A stretch of 64,000 bases of DNA, taken from assembly GCF_009870825.1 (NCBI RefSeq), contig NZ_WTWY01000014.1, positions 1 through 64,000 of the forward strand, written 5' to 3'. The number at the start of each line of letters is the position of its first letter. The stretch's first letter is position 1. The DNA is from Paenibacillus sp. USDA918EY. GTDB taxonomy: Bacteria; Bacillota; Bacilli; Paenibacillales; Paenibacillaceae. The translations under genes and the position numbers were made by a program. The notes beneath the pieces are model-generated. The model saw only the letters and a program-made list of their open reading frames with translations. It was not told the origin of the DNA and searched no databases. Below, piece by piece: positions 1-8,314 of this stretch.

Positions 1-52
1 GAGCGTTTGACTACGAATCAAAAGGTCAGGAGTTCGAATCTCTTAGGGCGCG
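1..52 (+). tRNA. tRNA-Arg(ACG), 3' part only
   Basis: The window opens inside a tRNA. The anticodon stem-loop has TTGA pairing TCAA around a loop CTACGAA, giving anticodon ACG (Arg). The T arm pairs AGGAG with CTCTT around TTCGAAT, followed by the 3' acceptor strand AGGGCGC and discriminator G. The 5' half lies outside the window, so acceptor pairing cannot be checked. CCA is not encoded. Confidence 0.85.
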
Positions 53-66
53 TTTCATCTTCATAT

Positions 67-149
67 GCTGGTGTGGCGGAATGGCAGACGCGGCGGACTC
101 AAAATCCGCTTCCGGCAACGGAGTGGGGGTTCAAGTCCCTTCACCAGCA
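67..149 (+). tRNA. tRNA-Leu(CAA)
   Basis: A complete class II tRNA. The acceptor GCTGGTG (67-73) pairs with CACCAGC (142-148), discriminator A at 149. The anticodon loop CTCAAAA between GCGGA and TCCGC gives anticodon CAA (Leu, UUG codon). A long variable arm (CTTCCGGCAACGGAG) is typical of tRNA-Leu. It sits 14 bases after the tRNA-Arg, so the two are probably co-transcribed. CCA is not encoded. Confidence 0.95.
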
Positions 150-164
150 TACCTTTGAACGATC

Positions 165-204
165 AGCTCTTAAGTTACAATTATTGTAGCTTAAGAGCTT
201 TTTT
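165..204 (+). terminator. Intrinsic terminator of the tRNA operon
   Basis: AGCTCTTAAG (165-174) pairs with CTTAAGAGCT (190-199), extended inside by TACAA/TTGTA, and is followed by a T run. This is a strong rho-independent terminator 15 bases after tRNA-Leu. Confidence 0.92.
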
Positions 205-376
205 GCGTCCGTTTTGATCTAATCGCTTGCGAAGTTGAAATGCTGAAATCACTCGATCGGATCGATTCGGTAGATATTGAATAGGCGAAAGCCTGTTTTT
301 ATTTTTTTTAAGCAAGGCAGGTCACCATCTTACGTTTCTCTGATAAAAATTAAACAATTCAGGAATGAACGTCATG

Positions 377-382
377 TATAAT
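377..382 (+). promoter_or_regulatory. Candidate -10 element upstream of the MFS gene
   Basis: A perfect TATAAT lies about 160 bases before the MFS start in the otherwise featureless stretch 205-534. I see no good -35 element, so this is only a candidate. It implies a long leader; I found no recognisable riboswitch in it. Confidence 0.35.
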
Positions 383-543
383 AAAACCAAACATGATACG
401 AGAATGGGGGCTGATCGTCCGGTTCGCATGTGTGGCTGAGATTGAGTAATAAACTGCGGCTAACATAGGAAAAACAAGGCAGCTCAAATTTTAAAGCTTT
501 TCCTAAAGTTCTGACTTTAAAGAAAGCGGAGGTCATGCCCTTC

Positions 544-1749
544 ATGAAAAAAACATGGCTGCTCGGATTCGGTTTTTTCAGCATTAGCATCACCTGGTCG
601 CTGTATAATGCGTTTGTTCCTTATTTCTTGGATCCGTATCTTAAAAGTACCGCTTTAATCGGCTTCATGATGACCCTCGACAATTACTTTGCCCTGTTTT
701 TGCAGCCATGGATCGGACATTTGAGCGACAAGACGAATACCCGCTTCGGCAGACGTATGCCGTTTTTGATGCTCGGGATGCCTGCGGCGGCGCTGTTTGT
801 GCTTTTGATACCCTTACATACGAACTTCATCACCCTTCTTATATTTATGATGCTGATGAACCTCTCGATGAGTATTTACCGGTCCCCAACAGTCGCGTTG
901 ATGCCTGATATTACGCCGGATCATCGGCGAACCAAAGCGAACGGCATCATTAATTTTATGGGCGGTTTTGGCGGCATTTTGGCCTTCGGAGCAGGATCGG
1001 TATTGTACGGTGCCAACCCGGCCTTTCCCTTTGTCGCGGCGGCGGCGATTACGCTCATTTCCTTATGGATTTTGACGGTTACGATCAAAGAGAAAAGGGA
1101 TGTCATAACATTCATGCCCGCCGAGAAACGCCCCAAAATCAAGCTGAAAGGCGAGCTGGATCGTACGACCGTATTGCTGCTTGCGGCGATCTTTTTCTGG
1201 TTTGTGTCTTATCAAGGCGTTGAAGCGCTATTCACTTTATACGGTAAACATTACATGGGATTAACGGAAAAAGATTCGGCGTTTTCGCTTACGTTCTTTT
1301 CGTTATTTTTCGTGCTGTTCGCGATTCCGAGCGGCTGGCTCGGCAACCGGTACGGCAAAAGAAAAACGATTATTTCGGGCGTGGTCGGACTTTTTATCGT
1401 CTTTGCGGCGGTACCGTTCGCCGACACCGTCCTGCCGCTGCGGATATTGCTTGCGCTTGGCGGAGTATGCTGGGCGCTCATCAACATCAATTCGTATCCT
1501 TTCGTCGTTTCGATCGGCAGGGAAGCCAGCATCGGTACGCGGACGGGATTGTATTACCTTGTGTCGTCTCTCGCCGCCATCGCTTCGCCGCCGCTGCTTG
1601 GTTTGATCATCGACCAGTTCGGATACCGCTCCTTGTTCATTTATGCCTCGGCCGGCATGCTGCTTGCGCTGCTGTTCATCTCTCTGGTAAGGCATGACGG
1701 CAAGAGCGCTGCGGCAAATGACCAGGTTTCGGCGAGAGAGGACATGTAA
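544..1749 (+). CDS. MFS transporter, SLC45 / sugar-cation symporter-like
   Basis: About 400 residues with twelve hydrophobic segments. The loop between TM2 and TM3 carries GHLSDKTNTRFGRR, a classic MFS signature resembling sucrose/maltose (SLC45) and GPH-type symporters. The sugar class is inferred from this motif and overall layout; the substrate is unknown. GGAGG (528-532) sits only 2 bases before an in-frame ATG at 535 but 11 before the ATG at 544, so I prefer 544. The gene stands alone between the tRNA operon and the Psp/Lia operon. No terminator is obvious directly after it, and 1750-2004 holds nothing else I recognise. Confidence 0.82.
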   Translation: MKKTWLLGFGFFSISITWSLYNAFVPYFLDPYLKSTALIGFMMTLDNYFALFLQPWIGHLSDKTNTRFGRRMPFLMLGMPAAALFVLLIPLHTNFITLLIFMMLMNLSMSIYRSPTVALMPDITPDHRRTKANGIINFMGGFGGILAFGAGSVLYGANPAFPFVAAAAITLISLWILTVTIKEKRDVITFMPAEKRPKIKLKGELDRTTVLLLAAIFFWFVSYQGVEALFTLYGKHYMGLTEKDSAFSLTFFSLFFVLFAIPSGWLGNRYGKRKTIISGVVGLFIVFAAVPFADTVLPLRILLALGGVCWALININSYPFVVSIGREASIGTRTGLYYLVSSLAAIASPPLLGLIIDQFGYRSLFIYASAGMLLALLFISLVRHDGKSAAANDQVSAREDM

Positions 1750-2004
1750 ATGTCCTGCAGTGCTTTCTAATAGAGTGTCGGATTTATACGATGCTCTTTT
1801 TGCTTTTCCAGGTATTCGCAAGCCTTCACGGTCAATATCTCTAAACAACCCCACATAGGGATCAAACGCCGGACAGCCTTAGGTCCGAAAGGTTCCCCGA
1901 CCAAGGTCTAGGATGAAAAACCGTCTGCGGTCTGTTTTGGAAAAGGGCCGCACCACCTAAAATAAAGACATAAGGTTGATGCACTGAAAGGAAGTGAGAA
2001 ACGC

Positions 2005-2301
2005 ATGAAAAACCGCAATAACGGAACAGCAATCGTATTGATCGTCGTCGGGGCACTGATGCTCTTCGGATTGTTCGCCCCGCTGCTTGGCACACTGGCT
2101 GGCCTGATTTTTCCGATTCTGATGATCGTCCTTGGCTTTTACGGAATCCGTAGAGGCAGAGTACTGATCGGTACGGTCGTCCTCGCGATCGGTGTTTTGT
2201 CCCTGCTGGCGAAATTGTCCTGGATCATCGGACCGCTGCTCGGCATCGCGCTGGTGATTTTCGGAATCTCCCTTCTGAAAGGGAAAAAGAGCTACTACTA
2301 A
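2005..2301 (+). CDS. Small LiaI/LiaF-type membrane protein
   Basis: 98 residues, almost wholly hydrophobic, with about four short membrane segments and few charges apart from the N-terminal KNRNN and C-terminal KGKKSYY. The pattern of paired short helices split by GIRRGR and a terminal LLKGKK matches the membrane part of LiaI/LiaF-like proteins (DUF5668 type). GGAAGTGAG upstream serves as ribosome site. It is the first gene of a co-directional cluster with pspA, pspC, a second pspA and liaFSR, so it probably anchors or senses for the envelope-stress response. Exact role unknown. Confidence 0.75.
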   Translation: MKNRNNGTAIVLIVVGALMLFGLFAPLLGTLAGLIFPILMIVLGFYGIRRGRVLIGTVVLAIGVLSLLAKLSWIIGPLLGIALVIFGISLLKGKKSYY

Positions 2302-2393
2302 CATGAGATTTTGGAAATATCGAATAAATATCCGCGAAGAAGGGGACCTCATCCGAGGTCCGGAAAAAAACGAATAAGGAGGGGCTACACAAG

Positions 2394-3071
2394 ATGAGTG
2401 TTTTTCGTCGGGTGCGGGATATTACCGCAGCGAATATCAATGAACGTTTGGAGCAAAGTCAGGATCCGGTGCGGTTGATCGACCAGTTTCTGGCCACCAC
2501 GCGGGATGACATCGTCGAAGCCGAAAAGCTTGTACAGCAGTCCACCGCACATATGAGACAGCTGAAGCAGCAAGTCGATCAAGCCGAAACGATGAAAAAC
2601 AAACGCGAAGAGCAAGCGCTTCTGGCCTTGAAGGCCGGGGAGGATCATCTCGCCAAGCTGGCGCTTCAGGAAAAGATCATTTATGAGGAAAAGCTGGAGC
2701 AATACAGCGAACTGCTGAACACGACCAAAAGTTCCTTGATGGATCTGGAGAGCCAACTGAACGAATTGAAAATGGAATACCAGACCGTATATAACAAACG
2801 CCAGTATTATGTGGCGCGCATGGAGACGCTTCGGCTCCAGCAACGCATGAATCAGCGGATGGAGGGCTACGGCGGCGGCCAGGACGTCCCTAAAATGTTC
2901 AACCGCCTCGAAGACCGCATATCCGATTGGGAGTTCGAAGCCCAAAGCCTCCGGGATCTGCGCCGTATGGGCCAACAATACTTAGAGCAAGCCGGAGAAA
3001 CGGTATCCAGTATTTTGGAGAAGGAAATGGCCCGTTTGAAACAAAAGCTGAACAACAGCGGAAAGGAGTAA
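2394..3071 (+). CDS. PspA/IM30 family membrane-stress protein (copy 1)
   Basis: 225 residues, nearly all heptad-rich coiled coil. The N-terminus FRRVRDITAANINERLEQSQDPVRLIDQFL is the PspA/IM30 signature: an amphipathic start followed by the conserved N-x-x-L-E-x-x-x-D-P region. PspA proteins form oligomers that bind stressed inner leaflets and hold the proton barrier. AGGAGG precedes the ATG at good spacing. It lies 4 bases before pspC and shares the operon with a second, divergent PspA, so mixed oligomers are possible (inference). Confidence 0.92.
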   Translation: MSVFRRVRDITAANINERLEQSQDPVRLIDQFLATTRDDIVEAEKLVQQSTAHMRQLKQQVDQAETMKNKREEQALLALKAGEDHLAKLALQEKIIYEEKLEQYSELLNTTKSSLMDLESQLNELKMEYQTVYNKRQYYVARMETLRLQQRMNQRMEGYGGGQDVPKMFNRLEDRISDWEFEAQSLRDLRRMGQQYLEQAGETVSSILEKEMARLKQKLNNSGKE

Positions 3072-3075
3072 CATC

Positions 3076-3549
3076 ATGAGCAAACTCTACCGTTCGACGC
3101 GGGATAAGATGGTCACCGGACTTTGCGGCGGACTGTCGGACCTGATCGGGATGGACTCGACGCTGCTGCGGATTTTGTTCATCGTCACGATTTTCTTCAC
3201 CGGCGGAACCACATTGTTCATCTATTTCATCGCTTCCCTCGTCGTTCCGAAGGAGCCGGTACCGCCTTATAATCCTTACGGCCCCGGTAGTGGGCCAAAC
3301 GGATACTACGGCGGCCAGCCTGGAAACGGAAGTTATTATGGAGGAAACGGCCACTACAACAACGGTCCTTCCGTTGATCCAAGAAGCAGATACAACGATC
3401 CGTCTTATGGCAGCAGACCAAGCGGAGGATTCTCCTCCCAAACATCCAACCTGGATGCCATGATGGAAGACATCGAAAAAAAAGCCATGAAAAAAGAGCT
3501 TGAAGAACTGAAGTCAAAACTGTCCAAATACGAGAAGGGAGAAGTGTAA
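3076..3549 (+). CDS. PspC domain protein
   Basis: 157 residues. The N-terminal part (about 1-60) is a PspC domain: LYRSTRDKMVTGLCGGLSD then a hydrophobic helix ending in the conserved FIASLVVPKEP. A Pro/Gly/Tyr/Asn-rich linker follows (about 60-120, e.g. YNPYGPGSGPNGYYGG), then a charged coiled coil (about 125-157). PspC links the membrane to PspA in phage-shock systems; the C-terminal helix could dock on the adjacent PspA proteins (inference). Four bases after pspA copy 1 and 3 bases before copy 2, so translation is tightly coupled. Confidence 0.88.
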   Translation: MSKLYRSTRDKMVTGLCGGLSDLIGMDSTLLRILFIVTIFFTGGTTLFIYFIASLVVPKEPVPPYNPYGPGSGPNGYYGGQPGNGSYYGGNGHYNNGPSVDPRSRYNDPSYGSRPSGGFSSQTSNLDAMMEDIEKKAMKKELEELKSKLSKYEKGEV

Positions 3550-3552
3550 AAC

Positions 3553-4260
3553 ATGGGAGTATTTAAAAGATTGAAAGATATGACGAAAGCGTCTGTAAAC
3601 GAATTGCTGGATAAAGTAGAGGATCCGATTGTAATGCTGAATCAGTACCTCCGCGACATGGAGGCGGAAATTCATGAAGCCGAACTGACGGTTGCCAAGC
3701 AAATGGCGAACGAGCGCCGCATGAAGCAGCGCGTCGAAGAAGCCGAAAAAATGTCCGTGCAGCGCGAGGCTCAAGCCGAACTGGCTCTGAAAAACGGCCA
3801 GGAAGAAGTCGCCCGCAAACTGCTGGAAGAAAAAATCTACTTCGATCAAAAAATCACCGAATACCGCGACCTGCATGCGCAGTCTGAAACTCAAGCCAAA
3901 GAACTGGTGCAGCAGCTGCATAACATGAAGGACGAATTCTACAAAATGCGCAACAAGCGCAACGAGCTGGTGACCCGCGCCCAAATGGCGAAAGCCAAAA
4001 AGCAAATGTCGCAAATCAACAGCCTGCATACGATCGAAAGCGGCAGCGCGTCCCTTGGATTCCACCGCATGGAAGAAAAAATCATGCAAATGGAAGCTGA
4101 AGCCGATGTCCTTCGAGCACCTTACCATCCTTCCGCCAGCACATTCACGAGCCCTGTGGATGCCGAAAAGCAGCTGAAGGTGGAAGAACAGCTCAAAGCG
4201 CTGAAAAGCAAAATGAATGCTTCGGGCAGCACCGGTGCGGCAAAAACGACAAAAGAATAA
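3553..4260 (+). CDS. PspA/IM30 family membrane-stress protein (copy 2)
   Basis: 235 residues of coiled coil with the PspA N-terminus [22 protein letters not shown]. It is clearly homologous to but well diverged from copy 1 two genes upstream. The C-terminal tail (about 190-235) is richer in Ser, Thr and Ala. GAAGGGAGAAGTG, overlapping the end of pspC, is the ribosome site. A hairpin follows the gene before liaF, suggesting that the effector half of the operon can be made in excess over the regulatory half. Confidence 0.92.
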   Translation: MGVFKRLKDMTKASVNELLDKVEDPIVMLNQYLRDMEAEIHEAELTVAKQMANERRMKQRVEEAEKMSVQREAQAELALKNGQEEVARKLLEEKIYFDQKITEYRDLHAQSETQAKELVQQLHNMKDEFYKMRNKRNELVTRAQMAKAKKQMSQINSLHTIESGSASLGFHRMEEKIMQMEAEADVLRAPYHPSASTFTSPVDAEKQLKVEEQLKALKSKMNASGSTGAAKTTKE

Positions 4261-4305
4261 GTATTCACAATCTGGGACAATATGATATGCTATAAAGAAT
4301 GAGAA

Positions 4306-4350
4306 GGAAAGCCATACTGGTGCGGAATCCCCGCTCCATATGGCTTTTCC
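4306..4350 (+). terminator. Hairpin between pspA copy 2 and liaF, likely attenuator
   Basis: GGAAAGCCATA pairs with TATGGCTTTTCC across a loop containing GGAATCC. It has a short T-rich 3' arm rather than a full T run, so partial read-through is expected. A weak promoter-like CTATAAAG lies just before it (about 4289). Confidence 0.5.
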
Positions 4351-4395
4351 GACCTTTACCATGAACGGTTTCAAGACATCGTAAGGAGGTGCGGC

Positions 4396-5043
4396 ATGGA
4401 AAAAAGAAATCGCTTGATTGCCCTTATACTCATCGGGGTCGGCCTTCTCATGCTGGTCGGCAGGTGGGTCGGCTTTTTTACCATTGTCGCACTTTTGTTT
4501 TTATTGATGGGAGTTTACGCCATTCGCGGCGGCAAGGTAAAACGGGGATACAGGCTGCTGGCTGTCGGAGCCATTTTGCTCGTGCTCGACCATCTGATGA
4601 TCGTACTCGGCATTGCGCTGTTGTCGCTCGGCTTCTTTTTTATCAAAGCCAAGAAGGTGCAGCCGAAGGAAGGTTTTATTCAAAAGCAAAACTTCTCCTC
4701 GAATTTCGACTGGGATCAGCAGCCATGGGTGATGCGCAGCATGAGCGTGTGGCATGTGCTCGGGGAAGCCGATCTGGACCTGTCTCTGGCCATGCCGGAG
4801 GACCGGGAAACCGTGATGATGTTCCAAGGGATCATGGGGGATATGGACCTGGAGATACCGGAATATTACGGGGTGGAAATCGAAGCCTTCGTCCTGTTCG
4901 GCTCCATCGATTTCCGGGGGCACCGGGATAACGGCATGATGAACCGCTTGAACTGGAAGTCGCCGAATTATGAGACCAGCGAGCAGAAAGTGAAATTTAT
5001 CTTCTCTTATCTCGTTGGCGATTTGGATATCGATATATCATAA
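4396..5043 (+). CDS. liaF: LiaF-like cell-wall stress regulator
   Basis: 215 residues. The N-terminal half (1-85) has four hydrophobic segments. The C-terminal half (about 110-215) has the LiaF/DUF2154 beta-rich layout: MSVWHVLGEADLDLSLAMPE, an FQGIMGDMDLEIPEY repeat and a final FSYLVGDLDIDIS. LiaF inhibits the LiaS kinase in the absence of envelope stress in known LiaFSR systems. AAGGAGGTGCGGC precedes the ATG. liaS follows 42 bases downstream. Confidence 0.88.
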   Translation: MEKRNRLIALILIGVGLLMLVGRWVGFFTIVALLFLLMGVYAIRGGKVKRGYRLLAVGAILLVLDHLMIVLGIALLSLGFFFIKAKKVQPKEGFIQKQNFSSNFDWDQQPWVMRSMSVWHVLGEADLDLSLAMPEDRETVMMFQGIMGDMDLEIPEYYGVEIEAFVLFGSIDFRGHRDNGMMNRLNWKSPNYETSEQKVKFIFSYLVGDLDIDIS

Positions 5044-5085
5044 GGATTTGCAAAATCCTGATCATAAGAAAAGGGGGTTCCCTGA

Positions 5086-6189
5086 GTGAAAGAAAAAAAG
5101 CCTGCCAATATGGTCTCCCGAAGCATGGGCGAGGGAGCCCTTCTTTCTTTTATTTTGCTGCTTATCATATTTTACGTGTTGTATACATACGGTTATTTGG
5201 CGCCGTTCGATCATTGGGCTAAGCCGGTGCAGGCGATCGCAACCCTGGTACTGGTGCCTCTCGGGGTCGGCGCGATTTACGGCTTTTATCAAAGCTACCG
5301 GACGAAAAGAAGGCTCGAGCTGCTTCGCGACACGCTGCTTTCCTGGGAAAAAGGGAATTTGTCGCGGGACGTACCGGAGCTTGGCGTGGACGAAGTAGGG
5401 CGTCTCGGCGAGCAGCTCGGACGGATCAGCAAAAAATGGGAGGAACAGGTCACGTCGCTTCAGCGTTTGTCCACCAACAACGCCCAGCTTGCCGAGCAGG
5501 CCAGGGTCTCCGCGATCGTCGAGGAGCGGCAGCGCCTCGCCCGGGAGCTGCATGATGCGGTCTCGCAGCAGCTGTTTGCGATCTCAATGACGGCTACGGC
5601 GGTGGGAAGAACGCTCGCGAAGGATTTTGACAAAGCGCAGCGGCAGGTGGCCCTGATCGAAGAGATGGCTGCCGTGGCCCAGTCGGAAATGCGGGCGCTG
5701 CTGCTTCATCTCCGCCCGGTATACCTGGAAGGAAAGCCGCTTCAACAGGGCTTGAAGGAACTGGTCAAGGAGCTTAAGGTTAAAGTTCCGATGGATATCG
5801 TCTTTGAAATGGATGAAGGCATTCAGCTGATGAAAGGGATCGAAAACCATCTGTTCCGGATCATTCAGGAAGCGATGTCGAATACGCTGCGGCATGCCAA
5901 GGCGGAAAAAATGGAAATCCGCATTCAGCAAAAGCAAGACGCAGTATGGGTTATGCTTCGTGACGATGGGCAAGGCTTTGAAATGGATGAGAAAAAGCAG
6001 GCCTCATACGGCCTTTCCAATATGCAGGAGCGGGTGAATGAAATCGGCGGCTCGATCCAGTTTATTACGGCCCCGGGCAAAGGCACGCGCATCGAGATTA
6101 CGATACCGATCGTAAACGAGGAAAAAGGAGGGGAAGAGGATCATGGAGGACATGGAAAAACCGGCGATCAAAGTGCTGCTCGTGGATGA
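5086..6189 (+). CDS. liaS: LiaS/VraS-like sensor histidine kinase
   Basis: About 367 residues. Two membrane helices with a short outer loop (about 18-65) are the intramembrane-sensing layout of LiaS. A HAMP-like linker follows (about 75-130), then the HisKA_3 dimerisation motif [16 protein letters not shown] with the phospho-accepting His, and a HATPase_c domain with N box ([10 protein letters not shown]) and DDGQGFEM and GLSNMQERV glycine boxes. GTG start after AAAGGGGG. The 3' end overlaps liaR by 47 bases, so the last ~15 residues, rich in Gly and Glu, are outside the usual domain. Confidence 0.9.
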   Translation: MKEKKPANMVSRSMGEGALLSFILLLIIFYVLYTYGYLAPFDHWAKPVQAIATLVLVPLGVGAIYGFYQSYRTKRRLELLRDTLLSWEKGNLSRDVPELGVDEVGRLGEQLGRISKKWEEQVTSLQRLSTNNAQLAEQARVSAIVEERQRLARELHDAVSQQLFAISMTATAVGRTLAKDFDKAQRQVALIEEMAAVAQSEMRALLLHLRPVYLEGKPLQQGLKELVKELKVKVPMDIVFEMDEGIQLMKGIENHLFRIIQEAMSNTLRHAKAEKMEIRIQQKQDAVWVMLRDDGQGFEMDEKKQASYGLSNMQERVNEIGGSIQFITAPGKGTRIEITIPIVNEEKGGEEDHGGHGKTGDQSAARG

Positions 6190-6799
6190 TCACGAGATGG
6201 TGCGCATCGGCCTGGCGGCCGTGCTCGGCACGGAGGACGGCATTGAGGTTGTCGGCGAGGCCGGCAGCGGCGAGGAAGGCATCCGCCTGGCGCGCGAATA
6301 TAAGCCGGATGTGGTGCTTATGGACTTGGTGATGGAAGGGATGGACGGCATCGAAGCGACAAGGCAGCTTTTGAAGCTGTATCCCGACTGCAAAGTCATC
6401 GTGCTGACGAGTTACCTGGATGACGAGAAAATGTATCCGGTCATCGAGGCGGGCGCCTTCAGCTATCTGCTGAAAACATCCCGGGCCAGCGAAATCGCCG
6501 AAGCGATCCGGGCTGCGGCCCGCGGCCAGTCGGTGCTGGAATCGCAGGTGGCATCGAAGATGATGAACCGTTTTCGGCATACGGAAACCGAAGCCCCCGC
6601 GCATAAGGAATTGACGGAGCGGGAAATGGACGTGCTGCGGCTGCTTGCTCAAGGCAAGTCCAATCAGGAGATCGCCGATGAACTGATCATTGGCATCAAG
6701 ACGGTCAAGTTTCACGTCACGAACATTTTGGCGAAGCTGGGGGTCGATGACCGTACCCAAGCTGCCATTTACGCCTATAAAAATGGACTGGCGGAATAA
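6143..6799 (+). CDS. liaR: LiaR/VraR-like response regulator
   Basis: 218 residues. Receiver domain (about 8-125) with the acidic pair DDHE, phospho-acceptor Asp in [10 protein letters not shown] and the conserved T/S and K of VLTSYLDDE and LLKTS. NarL/LuxR-type HTH at about 150-212: [22 protein letters not shown] then [21 protein letters not shown] precedes the start inside the end of liaS. The natural partner of the kinase; probable target is the promoter of this same operon, as in other LiaFSR/Psp loci (inference). Confidence 0.93.
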   Translation: MEDMEKPAIKVLLVDDHEMVRIGLAAVLGTEDGIEVVGEAGSGEEGIRLAREYKPDVVLMDLVMEGMDGIEATRQLLKLYPDCKVIVLTSYLDDEKMYPVIEAGAFSYLLKTSRASEIAEAIRAAARGQSVLESQVASKMMNRFRHTETEAPAHKELTEREMDVLRLLAQGKSNQEIADELIIGIKTVKFHVTNILAKLGVDDRTQAAIYAYKNGLAE

Positions 6800-6801
6800 T
6801 C

Positions 6802-6876
6802 AATGCACCCTTGCTTACAACGTGCGGGAACCTGTAAATGACCCGGCGTCGCAGCGAAGGGTGCATTTTTGTTTTT
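6802..6876 (+). terminator. Terminator of the psp-lia operon
   Basis: AATGCACCCTT (6802-6812) pairs with AAGGGTGCATT (6857-6867) and is followed by a T-rich run. The long loop has further internal pairing. Its 3' end abuts the stop of the opposite-strand gene, so it may work in both directions. Confidence 0.8.
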
Positions 6877-7204
6877 AAATCAAGGCAAGAAACGCAAGCG
6901 TACCCAAGCCAAGGGCAACGGCAGCGCCGGCTCCGAAGCCGAGGCCGAAGCCGTACGGATAAAACGCACGAACTTGGGCTTTGGGGGCGGCTTTGTGCTT
7001 TTTGGAGGTTACCGGGCGTTTCGCGGCCGGTTTCAGGTTCGCAGCGTGCAGCGCCGTATGATCATCGCCATTCAATATGATTTCGCCGTTGCGGCAGTGG
7101 GTCAATTTTCCGATGTAGGTACGGCCGTCATACGTGCAAGCAAGCACCATTCTGCCTCGATGCCTAAGAATGTTTTCTTCTGAAAGGGGGTATATTGGGA
7201 ACAT
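6875..7204 (-). CDS. Hypothetical protein with small beta domain and C-terminal membrane helix
   Basis: 109 residues, no family recognised with confidence. Residues 10-55 (MVLACTYDGRTYIGKLTHCRNGEIILNG) look like a small beta-barrel of the SH3/Lsm kind. A Lys/Pro-rich linker (about 60-80) follows, then a Gly/Ala/Leu membrane helix at the C-terminus (about 85-109). The strand of GGGAGG on the minus strand lies 13 bases before the ATG, rather far. Convergent with liaR. Possibly a coat- or membrane-associated protein; function unknown. Confidence 0.6.
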   Translation of the reverse strand: MFPIYPLSEENILRHRGRMVLACTYDGRTYIGKLTHCRNGEIILNGDDHTALHAANLKPAAKRPVTSKKHKAAPKAQVRAFYPYGFGLGFGAGAAVALGLGTLAFLALI

Positions 7205-7371
7205 TTAAATGGTCAATCCTCCCTCTTCTATTTTTGTTACCAATGTATTCGGGTTTAGGCTGCCGCGCCATGGTTATTCACCCATTTATCACAACTTTCG
7301 GCGGAAGGTATAAACGCCTATCAACCGGGATATCCTGACTACTAGATTGATAGTTTAGGTCGGGGAGATGG

Positions 7372-8133
7372 ATGGGGATGAAAAAGGCGGTTAAATGGGC
7401 GGCGTTTGGCTTGATCGGCGTGGCGGCATTGGGGTTCACGGGATTTTATGCAGGAAGCGGTTTGGCAAAAATGCAGGCCGGCTACGAACAGAACGAACTG
7501 CGTACGCTGCTTGATCTCGGACATCGGATGGTCGGAGAGCCTGAACGTGTCGTGATCAAATGGCAGGGAACGTGGGAAGGAAACGCAGAGCAGACGGAAG
7601 CTGCCGCACAGAAGCTGAGCCGTTCGCTGCAGCTGCCGTCGGTAACCGAAGTGAAAGAAAACGGGCATACAACCTACCGGGTCATCGGCCAAAAAGATAC
7701 GGTGCCTGTCCGTTTTAACTGGCAGGAAATGCCGGGCGGCCAAAGCTACGTCATCATTCAGCTTGAAGCATCCACCCCCGGGCAGTGGAGCCTCCTTTCG
7801 GATTTGCAGGCCGAGTTCGGGAACAAAATGCGGGAGGCGGGCATCGACGCAAAATGGAATGCGGCTCTGCAAGGCAACGTCGACGATCGTCTGAAAGCGG
7901 CAGAAACGATGGAACGCATTGAAGGGGAGCTTACGGACCGCCTGGATGCCGTCCCCAAAGAAACCTATAACGATGCCACGACGGCCAGCAATGCGTACCA
8001 AGTGCCGTCGCTGATGTCGCGAGTAAGAAGCGGGGATACGTGGCTGAACATGCAGGTTGCCGTGCACGAAGACGATGAGAGCGGAAAAAATCGCGTGACG
8101 ATCGGTCTGCCGGTCATCACGATCGAATATTAG
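7372..8133 (+). CDS. YwmB family (TATA-box-binding-like fold) protein
   Basis: 253 residues. An N-terminal membrane segment (about 7-25, WAAFGLIGVAALGFTGFYAG) is followed by a soluble domain on the outside. Length, single N-terminal helix and motifs such as VVIKWQGTW and WNAALQGN resemble B. subtilis YwmB. The role of the family is unknown. GGGGAG lies 4 bases before this ATG and 10 before another at 7378 (MKKAVKW), so either may be used. No operon partner: 7205-7371 upstream holds nothing recognised and a separate promoter for zwf follows. Confidence 0.65.
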   Translation: MGMKKAVKWAAFGLIGVAALGFTGFYAGSGLAKMQAGYEQNELRTLLDLGHRMVGEPERVVIKWQGTWEGNAEQTEAAAQKLSRSLQLPSVTEVKENGHTTYRVIGQKDTVPVRFNWQEMPGGQSYVIIQLEASTPGQWSLLSDLQAEFGNKMREAGIDAKWNAALQGNVDDRLKAAETMERIEGELTDRLDAVPKETYNDATTASNAYQVPSLMSRVRSGDTWLNMQVAVHEDDESGKNRVTIGLPVITIEY

Positions 8134-8214
8134 AGCCGAATGTTTTTTTCAAAAGCGGCCATAATACACAGAGATATTTTGCATTAAAAACGGATAGCAA
8201 CAATTGGATGAATA

Positions 8215-8223
8215 TGCTAAAAT
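8215..8223 (+). promoter_or_regulatory. Candidate extended -10 promoter of zwf
   Basis: TGCTAAAAT fits an extended -10 element (TGn plus TAAAAT) about 90 bases before zwf. No clear -35 at 17 bases. Confidence 0.4.
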
Positions 8224-8314
8224 GACGTCACATCATATTTTTCTGCCTGATAGTACGTCGGTATACGTTCCTTTTTTTGTATAAAAATACACTACATAAG
8301 GAAGAATGAGGGCC

